From Vreelandella nigrificans (GTDB taxonomy: Bacteria; Pseudomonadota; Gammaproteobacteria; Pseudomonadales; Halomonadaceae), in NCBI RefSeq assembly GCF_002374315.1, contig NZ_NWUX01000015.1, positions 49,557-113,556 of the forward strand: DNA of 64,000 nt, written 5' to 3'. Within the stretch, counting starts at the first letter, position 1. Each line of letters starts with the position of its first letter. Positions 54,801-63,976 of the stretch are shown piece after piece. The translations under genes were made by a program, and so were the position numbers. A model generated the notes under the pieces. That model did not search any database. It was not told where the DNA came from and saw only the letters and a list, made by a program, of their open reading frames with translations.

Positions 54801-55804
54801 GCACCATTGGACATATCGACAACTCCTTACAGGCCGCTGAAGAGCTGCTTGGCACCCTACTGGACATTTCAAAGCTGGATGCCGGCGCCCTAACCCCCCG
54901 ACGCAGTCACTTTGCCCTAGCAGATATTTTCCGCCCGCTGCGTGCTGAGTTTGAAGTGATGGCGGATGATCGCGGCTTGGATCTCAATGTCGTTCCGACC
55001 CAGCAGTGGGTCGACTCTGACCCACAAATGCTGCGTCGAATTGTGCAAAACTTCCTCTCTAACGCCATTCGCTATACCCAGGAAGGTCGCGTATTGATGG
55101 GCTGCCGCCGCCGCGGAGACCATCTCTCGATAGAGGTATGGGACAGCGGCCCTGGCATTCCAGAGTCTAAATTGACAGAAATCTTCCAAGAGTTTCGTCG
55201 ACTGGATCAGGTCTCACGCCATAAAGAGAGCGAAAAAGGGTTAGGCCTAGGGCTTTCCATTGCCGACCGTATGAGTCGCGTGCTTGACCACCCTATCAAA
55301 GTACGCTCTTGGGTAGGAGTAGGCACAGTTTTTGCCGTTAGCGTGCCTATTGTAGCGGCACGTGAGATTACTCCAACCGACCAAGAGCCTCAGGGTCGCC
55401 GTGGCGGCAATAAGCTAGCAGGCACTCGGATTGTATGTATCGATAACGAAACGCTAATTCTTGAAGGTATGACCGCTATGCTCAGTGGCTGGGGATGCGA
55501 AGTATTCACCGCAACCAGCATTGGCGGTGCCAAATCGATCCTGCGTAATATGGACGGTGACCCTGATGCGATATTAGCGGATTATCATCTAGATAACGAA
55601 GTGACGGGCCTGATGGCGCTTGAGGCACTTAGTGAACGGCTGACAACGGCGGTGCCGGGTATTGTGATTACCGCCGACCGCACCGAGGCCGTAGCAGAAG
55701 AGATAAAACGAGCGGGCTATCAATTGCTTTTGAAGCCGGTGAAGCCCGCAGCGCTACGCGCCCTATTAACACGTACACTCCAAGCTAGCCGTGCTGCTGG
55801 GTAA
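51863..55804 (+). CDS. crbS: Transporter-linked hybrid histidine kinase (CrbS-like)
   Basis: A 1313-residue protein. Residues ~1-530 form an SSS/SLC5-type transporter domain with about 13 helices. Residues ~550-650 match a STAC linker (TTVGDLKVLCERFLGANQVD). Two PAS regions (~660-770 and ~780-890) lead into a histidine kinase with H953 in AASHDLLQPLNAARLF and the ATP site (NFLSNAIRYTQEG, DSGPGIPE, GLGLGLSIADRMS). A receiver domain follows with Asp in ILADYHLDNEV. CrbS-type kinases sense acetate-related signals and, with CrbR, turn on acs. GGGGAGA precedes the ATG. Confidence 0.9.
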   Translation: MFHGGLLVAVSLLYIAILFGIAWYGDRRARTHGASRRRPIIYSLALAIYCTSWTFYGAVGQAATAGWSFASIFVGPILTFLLFWPVLAKMIRVAKHQNVTSIADFIASRYGKTQSLAAFASLVALIGTLPYIALQLKAVSTSFSVLTDAQDMTHTPLFGDTAFYVAIVMAIFAILFGTRHTDATEHHEGLIHAVAFESLVKLAAFLVLGAFVTWGMFGGLSELMAHAESQLELQRQLANQDFGQSFWAQTLLAMLAILCLPRQFHVAVVENIHPDDASKARWLFPLYLLAIAFFVIPLAAAGLLLFSDSGVEPDTYVLALSMASGHEWLTLLTFIGGFSAATGMVIVAAVAVSIMISNEIVIPALFRLRWFDTKARDYGRLVLRARRLTIVAVLAMAYGFYQLIGEFTSLASIGMLSFAAAAQFAPALIGGLYWKRGNRLGVIVGMNAGFAIWAYSLLMPAMINAGVLPHEWLTGGPLGLAWLSPTTLFGLNLGDTFTHGVMLSLGINLFCYIFVSQITSQRVVERIQASLFVDSVETRQTSVNRPWTGATTVGDLKVLCERFLGANQVDRAFEDYALRTGKPMENGTRASIDVIQFTERFLASVLGASSARIVVNSALQGRGIGISDVISIVDEASQVLEFNRALLQATIENINQGISVVDQNLRLVVWNQRYLELFRFPDHLIRVGAPMDRIFRYNAHNGEYGPGDPEEHVQLLLDNIRDGHPHRYVRYRQDGSVLEVQGNPMPGGGFVYTYQDITQQKRIEEALIRSENNIRIYTDNVPALIAYFDKECRYLFTNRAYEQAFSIDRNAVIGRRYEDVLPVKQAEERLPWMKRALAGERVSFEVSMRVNAAMRYMLVTYTPHFGDSQSILGFFALYQDITERRQAEIALKETNETLEERVRERTQALSEANAALRQENRVRAEAEQALRQAKQLAEDANASKTRFLAAASHDLLQPLNAARLFTSALMQNVTTSDTQRTIGHIDNSLQAAEELLGTLLDISKLDAGALTPRRSHFALADIFRPLRAEFEVMADDRGLDLNVVPTQQWVDSDPQMLRRIVQNFLSNAIRYTQEGRVLMGCRRRGDHLSIEVWDSGPGIPESKLTEIFQEFRRLDQVSRHKESEKGLGLGLSIADRMSRVLDHPIKVRSWVGVGTVFAVSVPIVAAREITPTDQEPQGRRGGNKLAGTRIVCIDNETLILEGMTAMLSGWGCEVFTATSIGGAKSILRNMDGDPDAILADYHLDNEVTGLMALEALSERLTTAVPGIVITADRTEAVAEEIKRAGYQLLLKPVKPAALRALLTRTLQASRAAG

Positions 55805-55825
55805 GCACAAGGGCCTTTAAACGAC

Positions 55826-55859
55826 AGCGCCGCGCTTATATTGCTATAAACGCGGCGCT
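55826..55859. terminator. Bidirectional terminator between kinase and response regulator genes
   Basis: AGCGCCGCG / CGCGGCGCT with an inner TTATA/TATAA extension around TTGC forms a long hairpin between the convergent genes. Confidence 0.8.
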
Positions 55860-55880
55860 GAGCGGCTTGTCTTATCGAGC

Positions 55881-56543
55881 TTATGACTCGACTTTAGGAG
55901 GGTCCACTTCCAGTTTTTGCGCAGCAATGACCGCCTGGGTGCGGGAATGCACGCCCAGCTTGCGCAAAATAGCAGTGACGTGGGCCTTAATTGTCGCTTC
56001 AGATACGCTCAGTTCATAGGCGATTTGTTTATTCAACAAGCCTTCGGTCAACATATTGAGTACGCGAAACTGTTGAGGCGTTAGTGAAGCAATCGCTTCG
56101 GCAAAACGCGACTCTTCTTCGCTCGTCTCCTCCAACACATTGGCGAGTGCTTCAGGTAGCCATACTTCACCCTGCAAAATTTCTCCCACGGCCTCTGCAA
56201 TCAGCTGTAGAGAGGAAGATTTAGGGATAAATCCTGATGCGCCGTAGTCAATGGCACGACGCACCACGTAGGGCTCATCACTTCCCGATACAACAGCGAC
56301 CGGAATATCAGGCATCTGTCCGCGCAACTGGATCAAGCCTGAGAAGCCATGGGCACCCGGCATGTGTAAATCCAGCAGAATTAAATCTGCATCAGGATGG
56401 CGGTTAACGACTTCATTAGTGGCCTCCATGGTGTCGGCTTCGACAATCTCAGCCTGGGGGGCCAGCTGGCGCAACGCCTGGGTGAGTGCTGCACGAAACA
56501 GCGGATGGTCGTCAGCGACGATAAACTTATGGGCTACTGCCAT
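55881..56543 (-). CDS. crbR: LuxR-family response regulator (CrbR-like)
   Basis: A 220-residue two-component regulator. The receiver domain carries the acidic pocket DD (residues 11-12) and phospho-acceptor D58 in [13 protein letters not shown]. The C-terminal LuxR helix-turn-helix has [44 protein letters not shown] (cited only to name it; the key turn is EATIKAH). It is convergent with the kinase and lies just downstream on the same strand of acs, so it is the expected partner of the CrbS-like kinase. Confidence 0.88.
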   Translation of the reverse strand: [220 protein letters not shown]

Positions 56544-56692
56544 GGATATTCCTCCGGTTCCTCGAGCAGCGGGGTTGTCTGCCGCCGCGACGCTAGGCTC
56601 TTACGGTTGAAGCATGGTACCCCATGGGCTTCATCATGCCCAAGCATCACATGCACAATTTGTCATCTAACTGTCAGTTGAGCAAAAACGGC

Positions 56693-56716
56693 AGTGCCGG
56701 CTCCACGGCCGGCACT
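56693..56716 (-). terminator. Second hairpin downstream of acs
   Basis: AGTGCCGGC / GCCGGCACT with a six-base loop. Read on the minus strand, it is followed by a T-run (GTTTTTG). It lies about 100 bases after acs and ahead of the regulator gene. Confidence 0.6.
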
Positions 56717-56773
56717 CCAATAAATTAGCGCGATGCGACTGATACAGCATAGCAAACGCTTCGTCTCACCATT

Positions 56774-56807
56774 TAAAAAATATCCCCCCGCGGCTAGCCG
56801 CAAGGGG
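56774..56807 (-). terminator. Rho-independent terminator after acs
   Basis: CCCC-GCGGC / GCCGC-GGGG (AA bulge) hairpin with, on the minus strand, a following TATTTTTTAAA. It ends acs. Confidence 0.75.
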
Positions 56808-56816
56808 TGTGCTGAA

Positions 56817-58766
56817 CTACTGATTAGCGCGATGCTCAATCAACTCATCAACTACAGACGGGTCTGCCAAGGTACTGGTATCCCCTAAACCGTCACACTC
56901 ATTGGCTGCAATCTTGCGCAAGATACGGCGCATAATTTTACCTGAACGTGTCTTAGGCAGGCCTGGTGCCCACTGAATGACATCTGGCGAGGCAATAGGA
57001 CCTATATCCTTACGTACCCACTGAGTAAGTTCTTTCTTCAGTTCATCGGTGGGGTCGATACCATCGCTCAGCGTCACATAAATGTAGATACCCTGTCCTT
57101 TTATATCATGCGGGAAGCCCACTACCGCCGCTTCTGCCACTGACGGGTGCGCCACTAAAGACGACTCAATTTCAGCGGTACCCATACGGTGGCCGGAGAC
57201 ATTGAGCACATCATCTACGCGGCCAGTAATCCAGTAGTAGCCATCTTCATCACGACGGCAGCCATCACCGGTAAAGTACATCCCATCATAGGTAGAGAAA
57301 TAGGTTTGCACAAAACGTTCGTGATCGCCCCAGATCGAGCGCGCTTGGCCTGGCCAGGACTCAAGGATCACCAGGTTACCTTCGGTGGCACCTTCCATTT
57401 CATGGCCTTCGTTATCCACCAGCGCTGGCTTCACCCCAAAAAAGGGCACGGTGGCCGAGCCTGGTTTGAGATCAGTAGCACCAGGCAACGGCGCAATCAT
57501 GATGCCACCGGTTTCGGTTTGCCACCACGTATCCACGATGGGGCAGTTCTCGTTACCAATAACTCGATAGAACCACTCCCAGGCTTCCGGGTTGATTGGC
57601 TCACCTACCGAGCCTAGTAAACGCAACGAATCACGCTTGCTAGAATCCATCACATTATCGCCATGGGCCATCAAGGCACGTACGGCAGTAGGAGCAGTGT
57701 AAAGGATATTAACCTGATGTTTATCGACAATTTCACCCATACGACCATGGGTCGGATAGCTTGGCACCCCTTCAAACATCAGCGTAGTGGCACCATTGGC
57801 AAGCGGACCATAGACAATATAGCTATGCCCGGTTACCCAACCAACATCCGCCGTGCACCAATAGATCTCACCTTCTTGGTAGTCAAAGATATATTGATGC
57901 GTCATGGCCGCGTAGGTAAGGTAGCCACCGGTTGTATGCTTCAAACCTTTCGGCGCACCGGTAGAACCGGAGGTATACAGAATAAACAGTGGATCTTCAG
58001 CACCCATGGCTTCTGCAGGGCACTCGGTTGACTGCTTGTCGACTAATTCGTCAAACCAGATATCGCGACCTTCCTGCCACTCAATATCACCGCCAGTACG
58101 CTTCACTACCAGCACATTCTTGCACACATCAGTGCCGTTACGCGTCAGTGCAGAATCAACGTTCTCTTTCAGTGGCACATGCTTACCACCACGTACCGAT
58201 TCATCGGCGGTAATAACCAACTTGGAGTCAGCACCAATTACCCTCTGAGCAACGGCATCCGGCGAGAAACCACCAAATACAACAGAGTGAACGGCACCGA
58301 TGCGGGCACAAGCCAGCATCGCCATCGCTGCCTCAGGGATCATCGGCATATATAGTGTAACGGTATCGCCTTTTTTAATACCGAGCGATTTAAGTCCGTT
58401 CGCCAACTGGTTAGTGCGCTCGTATAGCTCACGGTAGCTAATATGCTTCGAATCTTCGGGATTATCGCCTTCCCAAATAATTGCCGTTTGATCACCACGC
58501 TTTTCTAAATGGCGGTCAAGGCAGTTAGCACTGACATTAAGCTGGCCATCTTCAAACCAGCGGATATCAACATTATCACGTGCGAAAGAGGTGTTTTTTA
58601 TCTTGGTGGGTGCTTTAATCCAGTCGAGCCGTTTGGCCTGTTCAGCCCAAAAGCTGTCTGGATCTTCCAGCGACTGTTGATACATAGCGCTATATTTATC
58701 TTTATCTGCCCACGCACTGGCGGCGATGCTATCGCGTACTGGATAGACGTTTTTATGTTCGCTCAT
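56817..58766 (-). CDS. acs: Acetyl-CoA synthetase
   Basis: A 649-residue AMP-forming acetate:CoA ligase. Its P-loop [11 protein letters not shown], the WWQTETGG and [24 protein letters not shown] motifs, and the C-terminal [14 protein letters not shown] with the regulatory acetylation lysine are all present. ATG at 58766 follows AGAGG; an earlier in-frame codon at 58832 adds a non-family leader. Acs makes acetyl-CoA from acetate at low concentration and is the usual target of CrbR. Confidence 0.95.
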   Translation of the reverse strand: MSEHKNVYPVRDSIAASAWADKDKYSAMYQQSLEDPDSFWAEQAKRLDWIKAPTKIKNTSFARDNVDIRWFEDGQLNVSANCLDRHLEKRGDQTAIIWEGDNPEDSKHISYRELYERTNQLANGLKSLGIKKGDTVTLYMPMIPEAAMAMLACARIGAVHSVVFGGFSPDAVAQRVIGADSKLVITADESVRGGKHVPLKENVDSALTRNGTDVCKNVLVVKRTGGDIEWQEGRDIWFDELVDKQSTECPAEAMGAEDPLFILYTSGSTGAPKGLKHTTGGYLTYAAMTHQYIFDYQEGEIYWCTADVGWVTGHSYIVYGPLANGATTLMFEGVPSYPTHGRMGEIVDKHQVNILYTAPTAVRALMAHGDNVMDSSKRDSLRLLGSVGEPINPEAWEWFYRVIGNENCPIVDTWWQTETGGIMIAPLPGATDLKPGSATVPFFGVKPALVDNEGHEMEGATEGNLVILESWPGQARSIWGDHERFVQTYFSTYDGMYFTGDGCRRDEDGYYWITGRVDDVLNVSGHRMGTAEIESSLVAHPSVAEAAVVGFPHDIKGQGIYIYVTLSDGIDPTDELKKELTQWVRKDIGPIASPDVIQWAPGLPKTRSGKIMRRILRKIAANECDGLGDTSTLADPSVVDELIEHRANQ

Positions 58767-58935
58767 GAAATTGCCTCTGTCCGTGAAAATGCTCTCTCTG
58801 GAAAATGGCGCCGGCATTATTATTAGGTGCACCGACCTGTTTAATATTTACCTAGCATAAACCTACCCGAGCCGGCTTCCTCTTAGACATTGGTATTAAG
58901 ATTTTTTTTATAAAAAACAATATCTTATTTTTGTT

Positions 58936-59484
58936 TTAAGGTTTAACCAAAGCAGTGTAGACCAAGGTCTGATCACAATAACGGCAGCGATAACGGCGCC
59001 CCTTTACCACTAAAGAGTGACGTCTAGCGGTAAAATAGTGAGATTGGCAATGGCACTTATAATGATAAGGTCGAGACTGAGACTGTTGAATATCAAAACG
59101 GTGAGTCACGCTTGGCTGTAAACCAAATAGATCCCGCATTACCGATTGCCATTCACGCCCATGGGGTTTCAAGCGCGGGCCATTCTTTAAATGAAACACT
59201 AGCCAATGCGCCATTTCATGGGGGATGACTTCGTCAAAAAAGGCACTGCGATTCGCCTCTAATAGCACTGGATTGAACCGCAGACCGCCGCGCCCCAAGT
59301 GGGCTTGCCCCGCAGAAGCCCCTTTCAAGTCAAACCACACCTTTGGTGTCGGCAGCTCAGGGTACACTTCTCGGCACCGCTCAAGCGCTTCCGTCACGCG
59401 TGTTTGCGCGGCACACTGCAGGGCAGCGACAGATAAAGCCGCCAGCTGTTCTAGAGGCCACGGAGGCAGTGGTGAAGTCTTCAT
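58936..59484 (-). CDS. SprT-family zinc metalloprotease-like protein
   Basis: A 182-residue protein. The zinc-binding motif HEMAHW and a further downstream histidine (HGREW) match SprT, and a C-terminal zinc-ribbon (CHC ... CRYC, residues ~143-173) completes the family layout. SprT-like proteins act on protein substrates such as DNA-crosslinked proteins in eukaryotic relatives; the bacterial role is uncertain. It is divergent from the UPF0149 gene. Confidence 0.88.
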   Translation of the reverse strand: MKTSPLPPWPLEQLAALSVAALQCAAQTRVTEALERCREVYPELPTPKVWFDLKGASAGQAHLGRGGLRFNPVLLEANRSAFFDEVIPHEMAHWLVFHLKNGPRLKPHGREWQSVMRDLFGLQPSVTHRFDIQQSQSRPYHYKCHCQSHYFTARRHSLVVKGRRYRCRYCDQTLVYTALVKP

Positions 59485-59575
59485 TAGTGATAAACTAGCC
59501 GTTAATGGTGTTACTAACGATTGTTACCGATCAGCATCGGTTCCTCAAAGATGACTTTTTAATACGAGGCTCATC

Positions 59576-60250
59576 ATGGCAGAGCGCAATAACATGCCCA
59601 CAGCAACTTCGCCCGACAATACCCCGCCTCAGCCACTGCTTGAGGATGAGCAACTGGACAGGCTAGATGACTTTTTAGATTCTGAACAGGTGGGTGAAGA
59701 TGCGCTCGATCTCATTTCTGCCCATGGTTTCTTAGTCGCCTTGGCCGTTGCGCCAAGTGAGTTGCCGTCCACTCAGTGGCTCACAGAGCTGTTTCAAGGC
59801 GAGCCAGCTTATCAAGATGACGCTGAGCGCGACGAAATTACCCACTTATTGACACTGCTGAGAGATAACGCTGTGGCGGTGTTGGAACAGGGTGGCCTGC
59901 CAGAGCTACCTTTTGAATTAACACTTGATGGGCTGCCCTCAGAAGAGACCCCTATTGGCGACTGGTGCGCAGGCTTCATGGAGGGCGTCTTCAGTGATGA
60001 GAGCGCTTGGTTCCAGGATGATGAAGAAGCCGCTGCCACCCTTCTGCTACCTTTCATGCTGCTCTCAGGGCTATTCGATGATGAGCCTGACATGGCAGAA
60101 ATGGCTAAAGATCAAGCTAACCAGGAGATGCTAGTCGCCCAACTGCCCGAGCTGGTACTTGACCTTTACCTACACTACCGTGTGCCGCCAGAAACTCCTA
60201 AACCAAAGCCACGCAAGAAAACCCCGGCTAAAGGTAAAAAGCGCAAGTAA
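59576..60250 (+). CDS. UPF0149 (YgfB/YecA-like) family protein
   Basis: A 224-residue acidic, helical protein. The domain (residues ~20-190) contains SAHGFLVALAVAPSELPSTQWL and GDWCAGFMEGVF, the family hallmarks. The C-terminus is a basic tail rich in Pro and Lys (PKPKPRKKTPAKGKKRK), which lies outside the domain and might bind nucleic acid. The cellular role of this group is not settled; some YecA-like members end in an SEC-C zinc motif, missing here. GAGG-type sequence lies near the ATG at 59576. Confidence 0.83.
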   Translation: MAERNNMPTATSPDNTPPQPLLEDEQLDRLDDFLDSEQVGEDALDLISAHGFLVALAVAPSELPSTQWLTELFQGEPAYQDDAERDEITHLLTLLRDNAVAVLEQGGLPELPFELTLDGLPSEETPIGDWCAGFMEGVFSDESAWFQDDEEAAATLLLPFMLLSGLFDDEPDMAEMAKDQANQEMLVAQLPELVLDLYLHYRVPPETPKPKPRKKTPAKGKKRK

Positions 60251-60261
60251 GAAGCGATTCT

Positions 60262-60312
60262 AAAAAGTAAGCTATTCCAAAATAGTAAGCCATTTAAAAA
60301 GTAAGCTATTTA
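60262..60312. repeat. Imperfect 16-18-bp repeat, three copies
   Basis: Three A-rich units around AAAAGTAAGCTATT between the UPF0149 gene and the phospholipase D gene, overlapping the 3' end of the latter by seven bases. Confidence 0.65.
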
Positions 60313-61442
60313 AGGCGAGTAACAATGGCATTCAGCATGCCGTACACCCACTCCTTAGCGCGCTGCCCCCAGGGGCGCGCGGCCCATGCAGCGGCATCCA
60401 CCTCTTGGCTGACAGCAAAATTACGCTCAAATAGCGCCCGGATATCATCCGCCACCACACTAGACTCGATCTCCTGATTAGCTTCGAGGTTCCAGTGCAG
60501 GTTCCAATGGTCAAAGTTGCATGACCCAATGCTGACCCAGTTATCTACCAACACAAACTTGGCATGAATAAACGTTGGCTGAAACTCATAGATACGCACC
60601 CCGGCTTTAAGCAGACCTTGATAGTAACGCTGCCCGGCGTAGCGAACGCCTGGGTGGTCATGCTCGCTACCTGGCAGCAACAGGCGCACATCAATCCCTC
60701 GGCGAGCAGCACGGGCAAGCCTACGGCGCAACGAAAAGGTAGGTACAAAATAAGGGGTACAGAGCCACAGCCGTTCGCTGGCCTGGCTGACGCGCCCATA
60801 CAGCGAGTGCCGTATCGCCTGGTAGCGATACCCCCTAGCCGACATTACGCGCCCTGGCACGCCGTCTGGATAGCGCTTAGGAAACCGTTGGTCAACCAGC
60901 ATTTCCTTATTATCGTGACGCTGTGTTGAATGCTCCTTTTCCGCGCGGGTTAAGCGTGAGCGCCATAGGCGACGAAATAGCTTTTCCCAATCAGCCACTA
61001 CCGGGCCTTCCATGCGCACCGCAATTTCATACCAAGCGCTCAAGAAATCATCTACCGCACCAAAACCACCGGTAAAGGCAACATCGCCGTCTACTACGAC
61101 AATTTTACGGTGGTCACGACTTAAGTTACGCGCCAGTGAATGAAAGCCAATAGGGTTGAAAAAACGTAACTGAATGCCAGCTCGCTGCAAACGGGAACGC
61201 TCCTCGCGCCCCAAGCCCATGGCACCATAGCCATCCAGCAATAGATAAACCTTTACCCCTCGCTTGGCAGCGTCAATAAGCACCTCACACACTTTATCAG
61301 CGAGCCTGCCCGACTCCATAAGATAGAGTTCAACCAGCACATAGTGTTGAGCATGTTGTACCGCATCAAACATGGCAGGTAGAAAACGGGATGCTTCCGG
61401 CAACAGGGTAACGCGATTCCCTTCTCGCCACTCATGCTGCAT
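60306..61442 (-). CDS. Phospholipase D-superfamily cardiolipin synthase (ClsB-like)
   Basis: A 378-residue protein with two HKD motifs (DHRKIVVVDGDVAFTGG and IHAKFVLVDNWVSIGSCN). It lacks the N-terminal membrane helices of ClsA, so it best fits ClsB-type synthases that join phosphatidylglycerol or phosphatidylethanolamine molecules. The GREERSRLQRAGIQLRFFNP segment is also family-like. It is probably a peripheral membrane enzyme; the exact donor cannot be told from sequence. Confidence 0.87.
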   Translation of the reverse strand: MQHEWREGNRVTLLPEASRFLPAMFDAVQHAQHYVLVELYLMESGRLADKVCEVLIDAAKRGVKVYLLLDGYGAMGLGREERSRLQRAGIQLRFFNPIGFHSLARNLSRDHRKIVVVDGDVAFTGGFGAVDDFLSAWYEIAVRMEGPVVADWEKLFRRLWRSRLTRAEKEHSTQRHDNKEMLVDQRFPKRYPDGVPGRVMSARGYRYQAIRHSLYGRVSQASERLWLCTPYFVPTFSLRRRLARAARRGIDVRLLLPGSEHDHPGVRYAGQRYYQGLLKAGVRIYEFQPTFIHAKFVLVDNWVSIGSCNFDHWNLHWNLEANQEIESSVVADDIRALFERNFAVSQEVDAAAWAARPWGQRAKEWVYGMLNAIVTRLK

Positions 61443-61466
61443 AGAGGTTCCTTATTTCCAGAGTGC

Positions 61467-61502
61467 TTAATTCCCGAGGGGTTAATCCTCGAGGTAATTA
61501 AT
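61467..61502 (-). terminator. Possible hairpin terminator after rsmJ
   Basis: TTAATTCCCGAGG and CCTCGAGGTAATTAA form an imperfect inverted repeat between the stop of rsmJ and the start of the phospholipase D gene. The T-run is weak. Confidence 0.4.
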
Positions 61503-61507
61503 AACGC

Positions 61508-62218
61508 TCAGCGGGTCAATGACCGATGGACGTAGAGGTCATAGCGGCTCGTTTTACCCTCAAGGGTATGCTGTGGGGCAGGCCCTTCAATGGGCGGCGC
61601 CTTGCGAGGCCTTTTAACAACAACGCGATGCGTAGCCACATCAAGCGCTGCTTCAAGCAGCCGTGGAGCATCATTATCGTCACCGGCCAACTCACGAAAC
61701 AAGCGCATCTCTTTTTTCACCAGCGCTGATTTTTCGCGATGAGGGAACATTGGGTCAAGGTGGATGACCTGTGGGTCGAAGGCCGCTCCCGCCACTAGCA
61801 CTGCTAACTGATCAGCAGCATCACCGTGGCAAAGCGCCATACGCGCAGCAATATGTGCGATGTCTTCCGATTGCGCGGCTCTAACGAGCCCATCTTGAAG
61901 CAGTGCCGCAATGGCTGCCACCCGTTCAATAAGCAGCACAGATGCGCCTAAGCTTGCCAGTACAAAGGCATCACGCCCTAGCCCTGCGGTAGCATCCACG
62001 ACGCTAGGCGTTACCCCTTTGGTCAACCCACAGGCTTTAGCAACTAGCTGGCCCCGGCCACCGCCAAACTGGCGGCGATGGGCAGCTTTGCCCGCGGCAA
62101 AGTCCACACTTAGCGGCTTGCCATACTGACGCTCATCGCCAACAAGTGCTAGCTGGCCATTCACATAGCCAAGGGTCAAACCTGGCGGCAGCATATCAGG
62201 GGGCACTATCTGGCTCAT
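61508..62218 (-). CDS. rsmJ: 16S rRNA (guanine1516-N2)-methyltransferase RsmJ
   Basis: A 236-residue SAM-dependent methyltransferase. It shows the SAM-binding [20 protein letters not shown], the acceptor motif [19 protein letters not shown] and [10 protein letters not shown], all typical of RsmJ, which methylates G1516 of 16S rRNA. ATG at 62218 overlaps the tsaB stop as ATGA, so it is coupled to tsaB. An upstream in-frame TTG at 62233 is less likely. Confidence 0.93.
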   Translation of the reverse strand: MSQIVPPDMLPPGLTLGYVNGQLALVGDERQYGKPLSVDFAAGKAAHRRQFGGGRGQLVAKACGLTKGVTPSVVDATAGLGRDAFVLASLGASVLLIERVAAIAALLQDGLVRAAQSEDIAHIAARMALCHGDAADQLAVLVAGAAFDPQVIHLDPMFPHREKSALVKKEMRLFRELAGDDNDAPRLLEAALDVATHRVVVKRPRKAPPIEGPAPQHTLEGKTSRYDLYVHRSLTR

Positions 62219-62913
62219 GCGGGCTTTTTCCAAGCCACGTCATTGCGTAGATAAACTGGCTGCGCCTCATGGGCTGCCTGCCCCAGCCCTGCTTCTAGAT
62301 CGCGCATTGCCAGCCAAGCCATCTCTTCTGCTCTTGGCTCAAGGTCGACAAGGTGTTGGGACATACTTGCCTGGACATCAGCACTGAACTGTTCCCAAAG
62401 GCTAAAACCTGACCCAACGCCTACCCAATCGAGCTCTTCTGGTGGTAAACGCAGTCCAGCAGGTGCCAATACCGCCTCATCACTCTGTCGGCTTACGCCA
62501 TCGTTTAAGCAGTGCCAAGTAGCTACGTAGATTTCACCCATGCGTGCATCAAGTGCTGTAACAAGGTGGCGAAAGTGGTAGCGGCGATGGGCCTGTAATG
62601 CCAGCGCTTCCAGCGTCGAAACGCCGATAAGGGGGCAACCCAAGCCAAATGCCAAGCCCTGAGCAGCCCCGGCGGCAATACGTAGGCCGGTGAACGATCC
62701 GGGGCCGCGTCCAAACGCTATCGCATCAAGCTGTTGGGGAGAAACCTGCGCTTCCGCTAAAACTTCATCCACCATGGGCATCAGTCGACGAGTATGAGCC
62801 CGCGGCGTTAATTCAAAGCGCGCTAGGCACTCACGCTGCGTTCCCTGTTGGCGTAGCAGCGCTGCTGAGCAGGCGCTAGATGAAGCGTCCAGCGCAAGAA
62901 GGAGTGATGACAT
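62215..62913 (-). CDS. tsaB: tRNA threonylcarbamoyladenosine modification protein TsaB
   Basis: About 232 residues of the ASKHA fold. [17 protein letters not shown] at the start, [33 protein letters not shown], and [12 protein letters not shown] define TsaB, the scaffold partner of TsaD in t6A37 tRNA modification. I prefer the ATG at 62913 by homology; an in-frame ATG at 62943 with AGG upstream is possible. It overlaps rsmJ by four bases. Confidence 0.93.
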   Translation of the reverse strand: MSSLLLALDASSSACSAALLRQQGTQRECLARFELTPRAHTRRLMPMVDEVLAEAQVSPQQLDAIAFGRGPGSFTGLRIAAGAAQGLAFGLGCPLIGVSTLEALALQAHRRYHFRHLVTALDARMGEIYVATWHCLNDGVSRQSDEAVLAPAGLRLPPEELDWVGVGSGFSLWEQFSADVQASMSQHLVDLEPRAEEMAWLAMRDLEAGLGQAAHEAQPVYLRNDVAWKKPA

Positions 62914-63002
62914 AGCCGTTTCGCACCCAGTAGAAATAGACATTTATTATACCTGTGCATCTTGCACCCATGCATCTTATACCCCGTGCACCACCCAAAC
63001 CG

Positions 63003-63029
63003 CGATGACCCGCACAAGGCGGGCCATCG
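63003..63029 (-). terminator. Hairpin downstream of adk
   Basis: CGATGACCCGC / GCGGGCCATCG with one mismatch and a five-base loop, 28 bases after the adk stop. It has only a short T-run on the minus strand. Confidence 0.55.
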
Positions 63030-63056
63030 AGTGATTATTCCTGAGCAAGAAGCCGC

Positions 63057-63767
<711 letters not shown>

Positions 63768-63926
63768 CTAAGTCGATGAATTGACAATAACCGTGCCGTT
63801 CAGGCGACACAACTCCCCAAAAGCCTGAGAACACGATTTTTTAGCGTTTTTTTGAGTGAAAACAGCAAAGTGACGACTCCTTGTACTTTGGTCACCCTTA
63901 TTTTGGCAATTTATGCCTGCCATAAA

Positions 63927-63959
63927 CACAAGCGGCGCCCTAAAAGGGCGCCGCTTGTG
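63927..63959 (-). terminator. Strong hairpin downstream of the gene entering at the right edge
   Basis: A perfect 14-base stem (CACAAGCGGCGCCC / GGGCGCCGCTTGTG) around TAAAA, only 17 bases downstream of the stop codon of a minus-strand gene that continues beyond the window. Confidence 0.7.
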
Positions 63960-63976
63960 GCTTGCTCCAACAATGC

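Noticed and set aside
62944..62949. TATAAT promoter -10 element directly before tsaB
   Set aside because: No acceptable -35 sequence at 16-18 bases, and it partly overlaps an in-frame upstream start codon.
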